DNA of 27,500 nucleotides from Chrysomallon squamiferum (taxonomy: Eukaryota > Mollusca > Gastropoda > Neomphalida > Peltospiridae): the NCBI GenBank assembly GCA_012295275.1, contig CM022672.1, forward strand, positions 7,403,884 to 7,431,383. The letters are read 5' to 3'. A program made the translations under genes and the position numbers. This document shows positions 11,081-19,825 of this stretch, piece after piece. Every line of letters starts with the position of its first letter. Within the stretch, counting starts at the first letter, position 1. A model generated the notes under the pieces. The model was not told the origin of the DNA. It made no database searches and worked only from the letters and a program-made list of their open reading frames with translations.

Positions 11081-11089
11081 TGTTTGTAA

Positions 11090-11161
11090 ATGTATGCATA
11101 TACTCTACATACATACATATTATACATACAGACAGACAGACAGACACGCATGCAAACATAT

Positions 11162-11192
<31 letters not shown>

Positions 11193-11380
11193 CACATACA
11201 TACAATATAGACCAGTATACATCATACGAATATTTATGTATACACATACACATACATACATACATGGATACATAACAGATAAGCAAGTATGCATGTGTAT
11301 TGTTATACGAGTATCTGTGTTTGGTGTATATGTCTTTGTGCACGTGTACGTACGTACGTATGTGTGTGTGTGTATGACTA
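11090..11380. repeat. Compound ATAC/GACA/TA/ACGT repeats
   Basis: CATA units, a short GACA block (near 11130-11145), a TA run (11174-11192), more CATA units (11235-11270), then TACG and GTGT units near 11345-11375. This is a mosaic of tetranucleotide microsatellites. Confidence 0.88.
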
Positions 11381-12398
11381 CTGAATGTATGTATTTATAA
11401 ATGCTTATCCCAACAATAATATATGCGTACCTCAGTTACTGCCAACAACGAAAGAGAAATCAGATTTCATCTGAGTAAAATGTACAGTTAACAAAGATGT
11501 TGATTTCTCGTGAAACTGAAGTCTGTGGTGCGAAACATTTTCTTTGTGCTGTAAGTGTAGTCACCTATTGTTGACTTTCTGCCTGTCCGAACAACATGTT
11601 TACGAAATTATTGTTATTACTTGACAATGGCCCACACACACGTGCACTCAATGGACACACTGGACAGTACAGCATATTGTATATTTATGTTAAACTGTAT
11701 AGAAAATAAAATATAAACATTCCCACAAAGGGTGAGAAAACCACAGAGAACACTGAATTATTGTATTGTACGTACTTAGTGTATTAGAAACGTGAGTAAT
11801 GTAGACATTGTACATGTATGTACTTGTGGTTGTTTATTGTATGTACACGTCTGTACCTATCTACATGTAGTAGTTACTCGATGTATGTATCAATAAATGA
11901 ATATGTCTACGTTTAAACGCCTTTACGTTATTTTATATATACATATGTATCTGTGTGTAATATTTATAGTAAATATACGTGTGTTTGCAATAGTATGTAT
12001 GCAGCATGGATGAAGGTACATACGAATGTATATAAGTATGCATGTATTTATATATAAGCGTATTTGAATTTTATAAACATTGTTTTAAGCATGCTAATTT
12101 CATATTTCAGTGTTCAGTCAGACCAGTAAATGTGAGATAAAGACTATCAACATTACGTTTTTGAGATGAAGTAATTGTACCTCGGTGCACAGACAGATAA
12201 CTCAGCCAGGAATACACTGAGAGAATACAAGAAATACGAGATTGGTTACACAACACCTGTTCCACTGAATAACATGCAGTGTTTTAAAGAGGAAACTGGA
12301 GATGGGTTACTCTTACTGAAAATAAATTTCCTGTTCTATCCACTTAAAGAATGAATGAGTGTAAATAAACAGTAATCTGTGAAATATTTGTTAAGAAT
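11381..12398. other. Unique AT-rich spacer
   Basis: About 1 kb with only scattered ATGT-like words (for example 11815-12050). No coding-like frame, RNA gene or array is apparent. Confidence 0.5.
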
Positions 12399-12400
12399 AA

Positions 12401-12421
12401 TATATATATATATATATATAT
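12401..12421. repeat. (TA)10 microsatellite
   Basis: A short pure TA run in AT-rich unique sequence. Confidence 0.9.
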
Positions 12422-12749
12422 TCTATTTTAACAATCTTTCGACACATTTGTCGTTGAAGAATAAAATTATGAATAAAGACCCTGGCAGGGCGTGCTAGAT
12501 TATCTCTCCAGTTTTAAAAAGACTTAAATAAAAGAATAAATTGCAGTAAACAGTTATCTTGACTTAATAACTTAAACTGCACAGTATGTTAAAATTAACT
12601 ACAAATCGCATGTGACAACTGTTCAATTTAAAATCCTATTTCAGTTCTTTGTTGTTTGGGATCGCTTGCCTCGTTTGACTGGTTTTCACAAGACCAGGCT
12701 TTTTATTATTTGTGATTACCCACTTTTGTTTAGTTATAAGTTTTACAGA

Positions 12750-13560
12750 GATAAAAGAAAGAAAAAAAAGATAAAAAAAAAAAAAAGGTATTGAGAGCTT
12801 ATTTTGTTTTCTTAATAATTTACACGTCAAATTACATGCGTCAGGAGAGATAATCGAAAAAAAAAAAAAAAAAGAAAAAAGTGAACTCGTCAACAAACTA
12901 AAGACGACATTAGCGGTCATTAAACTGTTTTTTAAAAGTAATAACGAGATTGTGAAGAAAATAGAAAAGATAGAGAATAAAAACGAAATGAATAAGATGA
13001 TAAAAAAAATATACATATATAAAAAAAAAATGGAAGAGGAAAATGATGGAGAATAATGAAGAAAAAACATAAAAACAAAAGGAAAAAATGACGGAAAACA
13101 ATAAGGAGTAAATTGTTAAGAAAAGATGTTAGGTTAAAAAGAAGAAAATTCGGAAGGACAAAATAACAAATGAAGATTAACGAAGAATCTAAAGAAAGAA
13201 AGATGAAGAAGAAGTGAAGAAAATGAAAAATAATCTCATAACAAAATGAAGAAAACTAAGAATAAAGAAGAAATATCAAAAGATTGAAAAATAATTCTTA
13301 ATTTTGATGGTGGATATTATGATGAGAAAGATAATAAAACCCATAATAAAACAATGTAGCAACGGTTTTGTACGGTTAAAGTAAAAAACGGTAAGAAATG
13401 ACAAAATAACTTTAAGAGGAAGAACACAAAGAACAAAAAATTATCAAAAAGTACAAATAAAGTGAGAATATTTATAACAAATTTCAAATTTAAAGATTAA
13501 AACTGAAAAGATTAAGTTTGGGATTTTTAGAGCGATATTGGAAACATTATTTATCAAAGA
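12750..13560. repeat. Purine-rich (A/G) low-complexity block
   Basis: From about 12750 to 13560 the plus strand is overwhelmingly A and G (GAAAA, GAAGAA, AAGATA words) with A runs at 12772-12786 and 12857-12873. The Phe/Ser/Leu-rich minus-strand frame over 12636-13070 results from this strand asymmetry and has no recognised domain. Confidence 0.7.
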
Positions 13561-13596
13561 AAAATATTTTTAAAATATTAATTCAAAAATGTAATA

Positions 13597-13659
<63 letters not shown>
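13597..13659. repeat. (AAT)21 microsatellite
   Basis: A pure trinucleotide run. Poly-Ile frames across it are artefacts. Confidence 0.97.
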
Positions 13660-13660
<1 letters not shown>

Positions 13661-14119
13661 CAGTCGGTCTTTATAACAGAATTTGATTGAAAAAAAAAAA
13701 TGTATAATAAAAAACATAGAAGAAACATAAGTAAATGTTTAATTGTACATATAACCTGCATTGTATGAAAATGAAAGAAAATGATAAACATTTTAATTCT
13801 GAATGTTTAGCATATGATTTTAATGTTGCTGTTTCTTTTTTATTCTTATTCTTTTTTTTTTTTTTGTCAAACAGCTTTCAGAATAGCGAAGTTGATAGGC
13901 TATCAAAGGTTATCAGGCGCAGAAAAAATAATTCAATTTAAGTAGAAGAAGAAAACATGTATACTGAACGTTAAGTGAAATAAAAACTTTTTAGCTTGTG
14001 CCAGCAATGCATGAACACATACAAAGATAAAATAATGTAAGTGTTTAAGACCACTTTATAATAATTAAATAAGACATAACACAGGGTTTGAGATGCACGT
14101 GTATGTTTTACGATTGATA
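13660..14119. other. AT-rich spacer
   Basis: Unique-looking AT-rich sequence with a T run near 13852-13865. No gene is supported. Confidence 0.5.
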
Positions 14120-14935
14120 ATTTACGATGAAATGTACAAGAAAAAATAAGAAATAGAAAATATTTTACACTAAAACTTGAATTGTATTGAAATGTTTAAG
14201 AACAAATAAGAAATAGTAAATGTTTTACACTAAGTGGAACTTGTGTTGAAATTTATAAGAAGAAAATAAGATAACGTAAATGTTCCACATAATGCATAAC
14301 TTGTACTTGTTTGAAATGAGTAAGAGCAAAATACACATAGTAAATGTTTTGTACTGCAGATATCCTGAAATGGATTAAAATATTTAACTGAAAAAATGAG
14401 AAGTAGTAAATGTTTTACGACTATTAATTCGTATTATGTTGAAAAGAAAAAAAAAAGAAAGTTATACAGGAGATGTTTTATATGTGTTGTTAACTTGTAT
14501 CACTTTTAAAGAACAAAATTATATTCAGTAAATGTTTCATACTGGATGTAACTTGAATTAGACTGAAATGTTTAAATCAGTTATAAAAAATATTCTCACT
14601 TAACGTTTAACTTGTTATCAAATGTTTTAGTAACAAAATATGATAGAGAAAATGTTTTACATCAAGCGTTTGTTTGTATTATACTGAAATGTTCAAAAAC
14701 AAAGTAAGATATAGTTAAAGTTAACATGACGGAAAATGTTAATGCAAAATATGATATAGTAAATGTTAACTTGTATTGTATAAGAACAAAATAAGTTATA
14801 GTAAATGTTTTATATGACGTGTAACTTTTATCGTACCGAAATGTTTACCGTATTGAAATGCTTAAGTAACAAAATAAGATATAATAAATGTTTTAAAGGT
14901 ATGAGAATACAATAAATTATTATTAATGTTTTTCA
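14120..14935. repeat. Degenerate ~60-65-bp tandem repeat, about 13 units
   Basis: The phrase AGTAAATGTTTTACA recurs near 14211, 14275, 14336, 14403, 14526, 14645, 14757, 14798 and 14881, with weaker versions between. Each is preceded by AACAAAATAAGATAT-like and GAAATGTTTAAG-like words. Spacing is mostly 58-67 bases, so it is an old satellite-like array heavily diverged by point changes and indels. It lies about 0.65-1.5 kb 3' of the receptor gene. Confidence 0.85.
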
Positions 14936-15586
14936 ATAATTTTATGGAGTTGAAATCTTTTATGGTCAAAACAAGACCCAATAATCTGAAATATAACTAA
15001 CAGATGTACTTTGATAAAAACAATCAACCTTAAACTGTTATGATGTATTATATGAAAAAGTACTACGATAAAACTGAAATGTATACCATATATTGGCATT
15101 AGGTTTTGTTAGGTGATTTTAAGACATTTCAGACTGTCGACGATGATTATACAGATATTTCTACTTATATTTAAACAAAGATATTAATTAAAACATATAT
15201 TTTACGTTGAAGATGACTTATTGTTAAATTTTTAAAATAAATTTCCTTTATCTACTGATAAAAAAAAAATAAAAATAAATAAATTAATTATTGAACCATT
15301 TTAGGTTAGTTTCGTACATAAATCACGTCAAAAATAACCAAATTCAGTCATGGAAGTGAAACAAAAAAAAATCATCATTCACGTTAATGAATTTTAATTT
15401 AAACCAGTGAACATAGTGAAAATAATCTGTGCTTCGCATTGTGACGTATTTACATATTTTTACATGTAGAGTATACAAACAAGTGCAGTTACAGTTAAAA
15501 AGAAAACGTAGCAGATAACGTCGTAACTGTAAAGAAACAAACCGTAACAAAAACACTGAACCAAACAAAAACAACTACACTAAATA
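14936..15586. other. AT-rich 3' flank of the receptor
   Basis: Unique sequence between the degenerate array and the receptor stop. It would include the receptor 3' UTR if the ATTAAA at 15393-15398 is used. No other gene is seen. Confidence 0.5.
15393..15398 (-). terminator. Candidate polyadenylation signal (ATTAAA) for the receptor
   Basis: ATTAAA on the minus strand lies about 190 bases after the receptor stop codon. No canonical AATAAA is apparent on that strand in the first kilobase downstream. This is a variant hexamer in AT-rich DNA, so chance occurrence is quite possible. Confidence 0.22.
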
Positions 15587-16750
15587 TCAGGAGTTAGAAC
15601 ATCTGCCCGAACTGGCGGACATACGGACATTACCAGAATCTCTGAGATCGGCGTAAGCCGTGTTGAGCGCCTGCGTAGAAGGGTCTGTTCTGTCACAGGG
15701 CATTTTTTGAATTTTTAATATTTTCTTAAAAGCACTTCTGAAATCTCTGTTGAAATACGCATAGAGAATTGGGTTTAAACACGAGTTCATGTAGCCGATC
15801 CAGAAAAGCATGGGTCCTATAACAGGGGGATAGGGGCAGTAATCGCACATAGTCGTAATCACGTACCACAAGAAAAAGGGTAAAAAACACAACAAAAATG
15901 CGCCCATTATAATCCCCAGAGTTTTCGCTGCCTTGTGTTCTCGCTTCATCCGTTTTCGTTCAAACCGTTCCACTTCGCCTTCTCTAATTGCGCCGTTACT
16001 ATGACGACTCTGACTCTGTGCATCGCTGTATCTCATATACATTGCTGACGACTGGATGAACTTTTCTTGCTTTCTTGCCTCAAGGAGGATTTTTGCATAA
16101 ACGAAAACCATAATCGTGCCCGGAATCCAGAAAGAAACTGAGGACGAAACGCCAGCATATATCTTATTGACGATGAAAGTACACGTCTCCGGGTCCTGGT
16201 CCAAGGCCCGGTTGTTCTGCTGGGTTGTATAAAGTTGTGAATGCACAGGAATGTACGAAATAAGGATCGAGGCGACCCACGTACTTGTAATCATGAAGGC
16301 CACGCGTCCTCTGGTCATTTTTAACTCGTACTGCAGAGGGTGCATGATGGCAATGTAGCGGTCCATGCTGATACAACAAAGATGCAGAATAGAAGCTGTG
16401 CTGAATAGGACGTCGTTGGCGTTGTAGACGTCACACATAATGCGACCGAAGACCCACTTACCACTGAGTTCGATGCTGGCGTTGAAAGGCATGACCAGCA
16501 TGGCGACGAGGAGGTCGGCGAAGGCTAACGACACGATGAAGTAGTTGGTAATCACTCTGAGTCGCTCGAAACGTATGACACTGGTAATAACAAGCGCGTT
16601 GCCGAATATTGCACCAATAATTATAGAAACAATAACTATTCCTTTACACACCGTAATGATAGTCGTAGTGGCATCCTCGCCAGCGAACCCTTCGTCGTCG
16701 TCGTCGTTGTACCAACTGTTTGTCGTGTTGTTCGGAAAGTATCCTTGCAT
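15587..16750 (-). CDS. Beta-adrenergic-like octopamine receptor (class A amine GPCR), single exon
   Basis: An intronless 387-residue ORF encodes a full seven-helix amine receptor of the plasma membrane. Anchors seen: N51 (1.50), D79 (2.50), C106 and C190 (TM3-ECL2 disulfide), D113 (3.32, amine salt bridge), DRY at 130-132, W158 (4.50), S202/S203/S206 (5.42/5.43/5.46, contacts for ring hydroxyls), P210, P291 (6.50), F292/F293, W317/Y320, and NPILY at 326-330. TM3 (FSTASILHLCCIS) and TM5 (SSSVSFWIPGTIM, then EARKQEK) resemble arthropod OctB receptors more than dopamine or 5-HT receptors. The N-tail has two overlapping sequons (N7, N8) and an acidic DDDDE. ICL3 (about 225-271) is basic and Ser-rich. 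C352 after helix 8 may be palmitoylated. Position 6.48 is Phe (F289, codon TTT at 15884-15886), not the usual Trp. The start is the first Met after an in-frame stop at 16757-16759, with A at -3. Gs coupling and octopamine preference are inferred from family; tyramine or another amine is possible. Confidence 0.93.
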   Translation of the reverse strand: MQGYFPNNTTNSWYNDDDDEGFAGEDATTTIITVCKGIVIVSIIIGAIFGNALVITSVIRFERLRVITNYFIVSLAFADLLVAMLVMPFNASIELSGKWVFGRIMCDVYNANDVLFSTASILHLCCISMDRYIAIMHPLQYELKMTRGRVAFMITSTWVASILISYIPVHSQLYTTQQNNRALDQDPETCTFIVNKIYAGVSSSVSFWIPGTIMVFVYAKILLEARKQEKFIQSSAMYMRYSDAQSQSRHSNGAIREGEVERFERKRMKREHKAAKTLGIIMGAFLLCFLPFFLWYVITTMCDYCPYPPVIGPMLFWIGYMNSCLNPILYAYFNRDFRSAFKKILKIQKMPCDRTDPSTQALNTAYADLRDSGNVRMSASSGRCSNS

Positions 16751-17650
16751 TGTAGGTTAGCGGCAGCACTAGCCGACGTCTGCAGCGTTAGCAGACGCAA
16801 GCGTAGTTGGAGCAGACGAAGTCCGCGACCACGGCAGACGTTGACGTTGTGAGAGCAGACGACTTGACTGGCGGGGGTCTGGCGATCACAGTATGAAGTA
16901 GTCCGGGAGAAAGGCACTAAACACTGGTCAATTACAAACTGCTTGCTAAAGGACATTAGCCACGGGTTGCAGGTAATGAAACGTCAATCCTAATAAAGCG
17001 GACAGGAAATTCGGTAATATTCCAATTTGACATCACTTGAATAGATTTGTCCCCTTAACAGAGCAACTTACAAAAGTAGTGTTTTGTACCCCGAGAACGA
17101 GTTAGCTCTCCTACCAATAGCGTGCCAGTGTCCGACAGGCTCGTGGCAATTTGTTGGACGCTTCGCACAACTGGGCTGGACCAATACCATCGTGTCACAC
17201 AGCGCTCCCGTATTACATCGATATAAGAATCCCCTAGTAATCACTTTAGCTGCAATAACACTGTTTGTGGACGAGTTTCTTTAAAGCACGCTGCCTTCAT
17301 AAACTGCGAACACGAGTAGCGGCGTGATGGATTTGTAGCAGACGAATCATGTCCAAAATCAGCAGCTAGTCGTCTGCTGCGAAACGGGTTGGCCGGCACG
17401 TTCTCGTGGAAAAACGCTATCGATCAAAACAGGCGAGAAAAGAATTCAGGACCAACACGCCAACAAAAGAGAGCCACGCTGTGAACCTACTGTCGTATTT
17501 AACAGACCATCACTACCCACAAATATCAATTATCGACAGTAAATGATATTATTGTAATTAAATGCACGTGCCACTGATATGACGGGCTCCTATCAACGAG
17601 CAGATGATTCGCATTGGTCACAATTAAATGGTCATGTGATCAGGTCTATG
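16751..17650 (-). promoter_or_regulatory. Putative 5' UTR/promoter region of the amine receptor
   Basis: About 0.9 kb upstream of the receptor ATG is non-repetitive and visibly richer in G+C than its surroundings. It contains CCAAT boxes at 17022-17026, 17114-17118 and 17181-17185 on the plus strand, and an ATTGG (CCAAT on the receptor's strand) at 17613-17617. It also holds a cluster of AGCAGACG/CGTCTGCT octamers. No TATA box is obvious close to the start. An AUG at 16954-16956 would open an upstream reading frame overlapping the receptor start. The transcription start cannot be placed from sequence alone, and a spliced leader exon is not excluded. Confidence 0.45.
16777..16861. promoter_or_regulatory. 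Cluster of GCAGACG motifs, including a stem-loop
   Basis: GCAGACG cores lie at 16791-16797, 16812-16818, 16834-16840 and 16855-16861. The inverted form CGTCTGC lies at 16777-16783. The inverted copy and the 16791 copy form a 7-bp stem with a 7-nt loop. Two further octamers, in opposite orientation, lie at 17337-17344 and 17371-17378. The core contains CAGAC, known as a SMAD-binding half-site in animals. Whether that is its role here is unknown. Confidence 0.4.
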
Positions 17651-18018
17651 AAAAATAGTTACTATTATGGGAGATTAACTGGTCAATCTGCGAGAAAGAT
17701 ACGCCCACTATTTTTAACATTACGACTCTCTGGGTATATATAAGATAATAGATAGACAGATATACACAGGCACACACATACACACATATATATACACAAA
17801 CATGCATATGTACATACTGAAATGTTATAAATATACGCACAGGTACAGAAACATAAGTCTAATTTGACTTTAAATATTTATTACATCAACTAATATATAG
17901 TCATTACCGCTTTTATAGTCAAATTGTATTTTATATATATTACCGCACGTTACAGAAATTTTATAAATCTAATTGGTTCAGTTTTGTCTTCTTGTTTAAA
18001 TTCTAACATTCTGATAGT
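17651..18018. other. AT-rich spacer with short CACA/TATA patches
   Basis: TATATA and ACACAC patches lie at about 17733-17835. The remainder is unique AT-rich DNA marking the right-hand end of the receptor island. Confidence 0.5.
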
Positions 18019-18180
18019 TCGTTTTCTTGTTTTCTTCACCTTTTTCTGTCATGTCCTGATCTGATCTGTAATAAGCTATCACTTTAAGCTTGTAGTTGTT
18101 TTGTTTTTCTAACTGCTTTTCAATAACAGGCTGTCAAAAAAATAGAAAGGAAAAAATCCACCCCTGTATTCTTTCTTCTT

Positions 18181-18192
<12 letters not shown>
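18019..18192 (+). repeat. Left flank of nested repeat complex
   Basis: 18024-18135 aligns loosely with 18922-19036 (shared TTTTCTTCA, GTTGTT and TTTTCAATAA words in the same order). 18158-18192 (CCACCCCTGTATTCTTTC onward, ending GCCCC) is repeated almost exactly at 18718-18750. Copy B of the interspersed repeat is therefore bracketed by direct repeats. Confidence 0.65.

Positions 18193-18256
<64 letters not shown>
18193..18256. repeat. (CT)32 microsatellite heading copy B
   Basis: A pure CT run directly 5' of copy B, in the same position as 554-637 relative to copy A. Confidence 0.97.
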
Positions 18257-18259
<3 letters not shown>

Positions 18260-18715
18260 TCTGTTTTTTTTTCTCTTCTTTAGTGTTTGTTTCTTTTTAT
18301 TGTTTTGTAAATCGTTTCGTCATGCTGTTCGTTTTTTTTTTTTTTTTTTTTTTTGTTCAGTTCTTATCCTTCTTCTTATTTTTTCTTCTTGTTCTTCTTA
18401 TTTTTTCTTCTAATTTTTATCTTGTATTTTTCCAGTTTTTCTTCTTTTTTTTTATTTTTGACGTTTTTCACATCATATTATAATTTTTTATAAAACGAAA
18501 TATTTTTACAGTTTTAGTAGACACATTTTATTATTATCGGCTAACACAGATGTTGTTGTTGTTGTATTTATTGTTATTATTTAATTCAGTGATCTCATAA
18601 TGTAAAATAAGAAGACATAAAGTGACGTCATATTTTATTGTTAAGGTTATTACTTTAACATTTATAATCATCATTACCAGCTTTAACTCGGATAATTTCA
18701 TACTGTGATTTATAC
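18257..18715 (+). repeat. Interspersed repeat, copy B (~0.46 kb)
   Basis: High-identity copy of 638-1185 in the same orientation, including the poly-T run (18332-18354), the GTT array and the CRE palindrome (18623-18630). It lacks 26 bases that copy A has at 1062-1087. The junction (18616) shows ACA on both sides of the missing segment, which fits a microhomology deletion. Similarity ends at TATAC, after which the direct-repeat flank begins. Confidence 0.87.
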
Positions 18716-18717
18716 AA

Positions 18718-18767
18718 CCACCCCTGTATTCTTTCTTCTCTCTCTGCCCCTCTCTCTCTCTCTCTTT

Positions 18768-18850
<83 letters not shown>
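18718..18850 (+). repeat. Second CCACCCC-leader plus (CT)n tract
   Basis: Repeats the leader seen at 18158-18192, followed by a (CT) run (18750-18850) with two interruptions, then CACTCTTTTC. The period between leaders is 560 bases. Confidence 0.9.
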
Positions 18851-18856
<6 letters not shown>

Positions 18857-18916
18857 TTTCTTTCTGTTTCTGTGAGAGTCTTATTATCTGTCTATCATGT
18901 TTTTGAAGTATAATTA

Positions 18917-19045
18917 AAGTTGGTTTTCTTCATCTTTTTGTCGTGTATTTTAACTGAACTGACAAGTAAATAGCAATCACTTTCGCGTGTTGTTGTTTAG
19001 TTTTCTTATCTCTGATTTTCAATAATAATTGTCAAACAAACTCAT
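18917..19045 (+). repeat. Diverged partner of 18019-18135
   Basis: Shares word order with the left flank (TTTTCTTCA..CTTTTT, ATCACTTT, GTTGTTGTTT, TTTTCAATAA, TGTCAAA) at lower identity than the other repeats in this complex. It suggests an older duplication. Confidence 0.45.
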
Positions 19046-19439
19046 CAGCCTAATACCAGTCTATGTTACAAACAGATTTTGTTGCCAGAAAAACAAATAA
19101 CAACTACTGCTGCTGTTTGGAGTACTGGGGATTTTAACTGAGAGTTGTTACCGTGAAATATTTAAACATTTGAGTAGTGCGTTGGCTAGTTTCTGTAGAA
19201 CAGATGTTAAACGAACGGACTCACATCTGGTAGATGTTGGTACTGTCTGGCGTTGTCTATCGTGTCTTCGATGCACTTTGCTTGTTACGTTCTGAACAGA
19301 ATTTCTCTCATTTTCAATTACACTAACATGAGAAATACTAATTCGTTCAGGAACCAAGACAATTGCACTCGGACTCGTCTTTGAGCACTGAACCAACGAC
19401 GACTGCTTGGAAACAGCTTAGAAAAAAGTACTCCAAAGA
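19046..19439. other. Unique spacer
   Basis: Non-repetitive and somewhat GC-richer than its flanks (about 19200-19420), with no recognisable coding domain on either strand. Confidence 0.45.
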
Positions 19440-19825
19440 ACATAAAACAGTAAAGAACATAAAACAGTAGAGAAATGCAAACAACATAAAACAGTATAGA
19501 AATACAAACAACATAAAACAGTATAGAAATGACAAACAACATAAAACAGTATAGAAATGCAAACAACATAAAACTATAGAAATGCAAACAACATAAAACT
19601 ATAGAAATACAAACAACATAAAAGAGTTTAGAAATAAAAACAACATAAAACAGTTTAGAAATACAACATAAAACAGTATAGAAATACAAACAACATAAAG
19701 CAGTATAGAAATACAAACAACATAAAACACTTTAGAAATATAAACATAAAACAGTTTAGAAATACAACCTAAAACAGTATAGAAATACAAACAACATAAA
19801 CAGTTTAGAAATAAAAAACAACATA
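19440..19825. repeat. ~27-bp minisatellite, about 15 units
   Basis: ACATAAAACAGTATAGAAAT-type units (27 bases when complete, 17-28 in practice) recur from 19440 to 19825 with CAGTAT, CAGTTT and ACTAT variants. Because 27 is a multiple of three, the minus strand stays open and gives Phe-Tyr-Val-Val-Cys-Ile-Ser repeats. The ORF at 19318-19716 is therefore best read as a repeat by-product. Confidence 0.93.

Noticed and set aside
12636-13070. 144-codon minus-strand frame, hydrophobic, resembling a membrane protein
   Set aside because: It lies in a purine-rich low-complexity block. Phe/Ser/Leu/Ile content is what any T-rich strand gives, and no conserved motif is seen.
16545-16760. Plus-strand frame opposite the receptor's N-terminal region
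   Set aside because: Shadow of the receptor coding sequence. So is the minus-strand out-of-frame one at 16164-16379.
17084-17284. 66-codon plus-strand frame in the receptor upstream region
   Set aside because: No recognisable domain. It lies in sequence better explained as the receptor promoter/5' UTR, and its length is within chance for this base composition.
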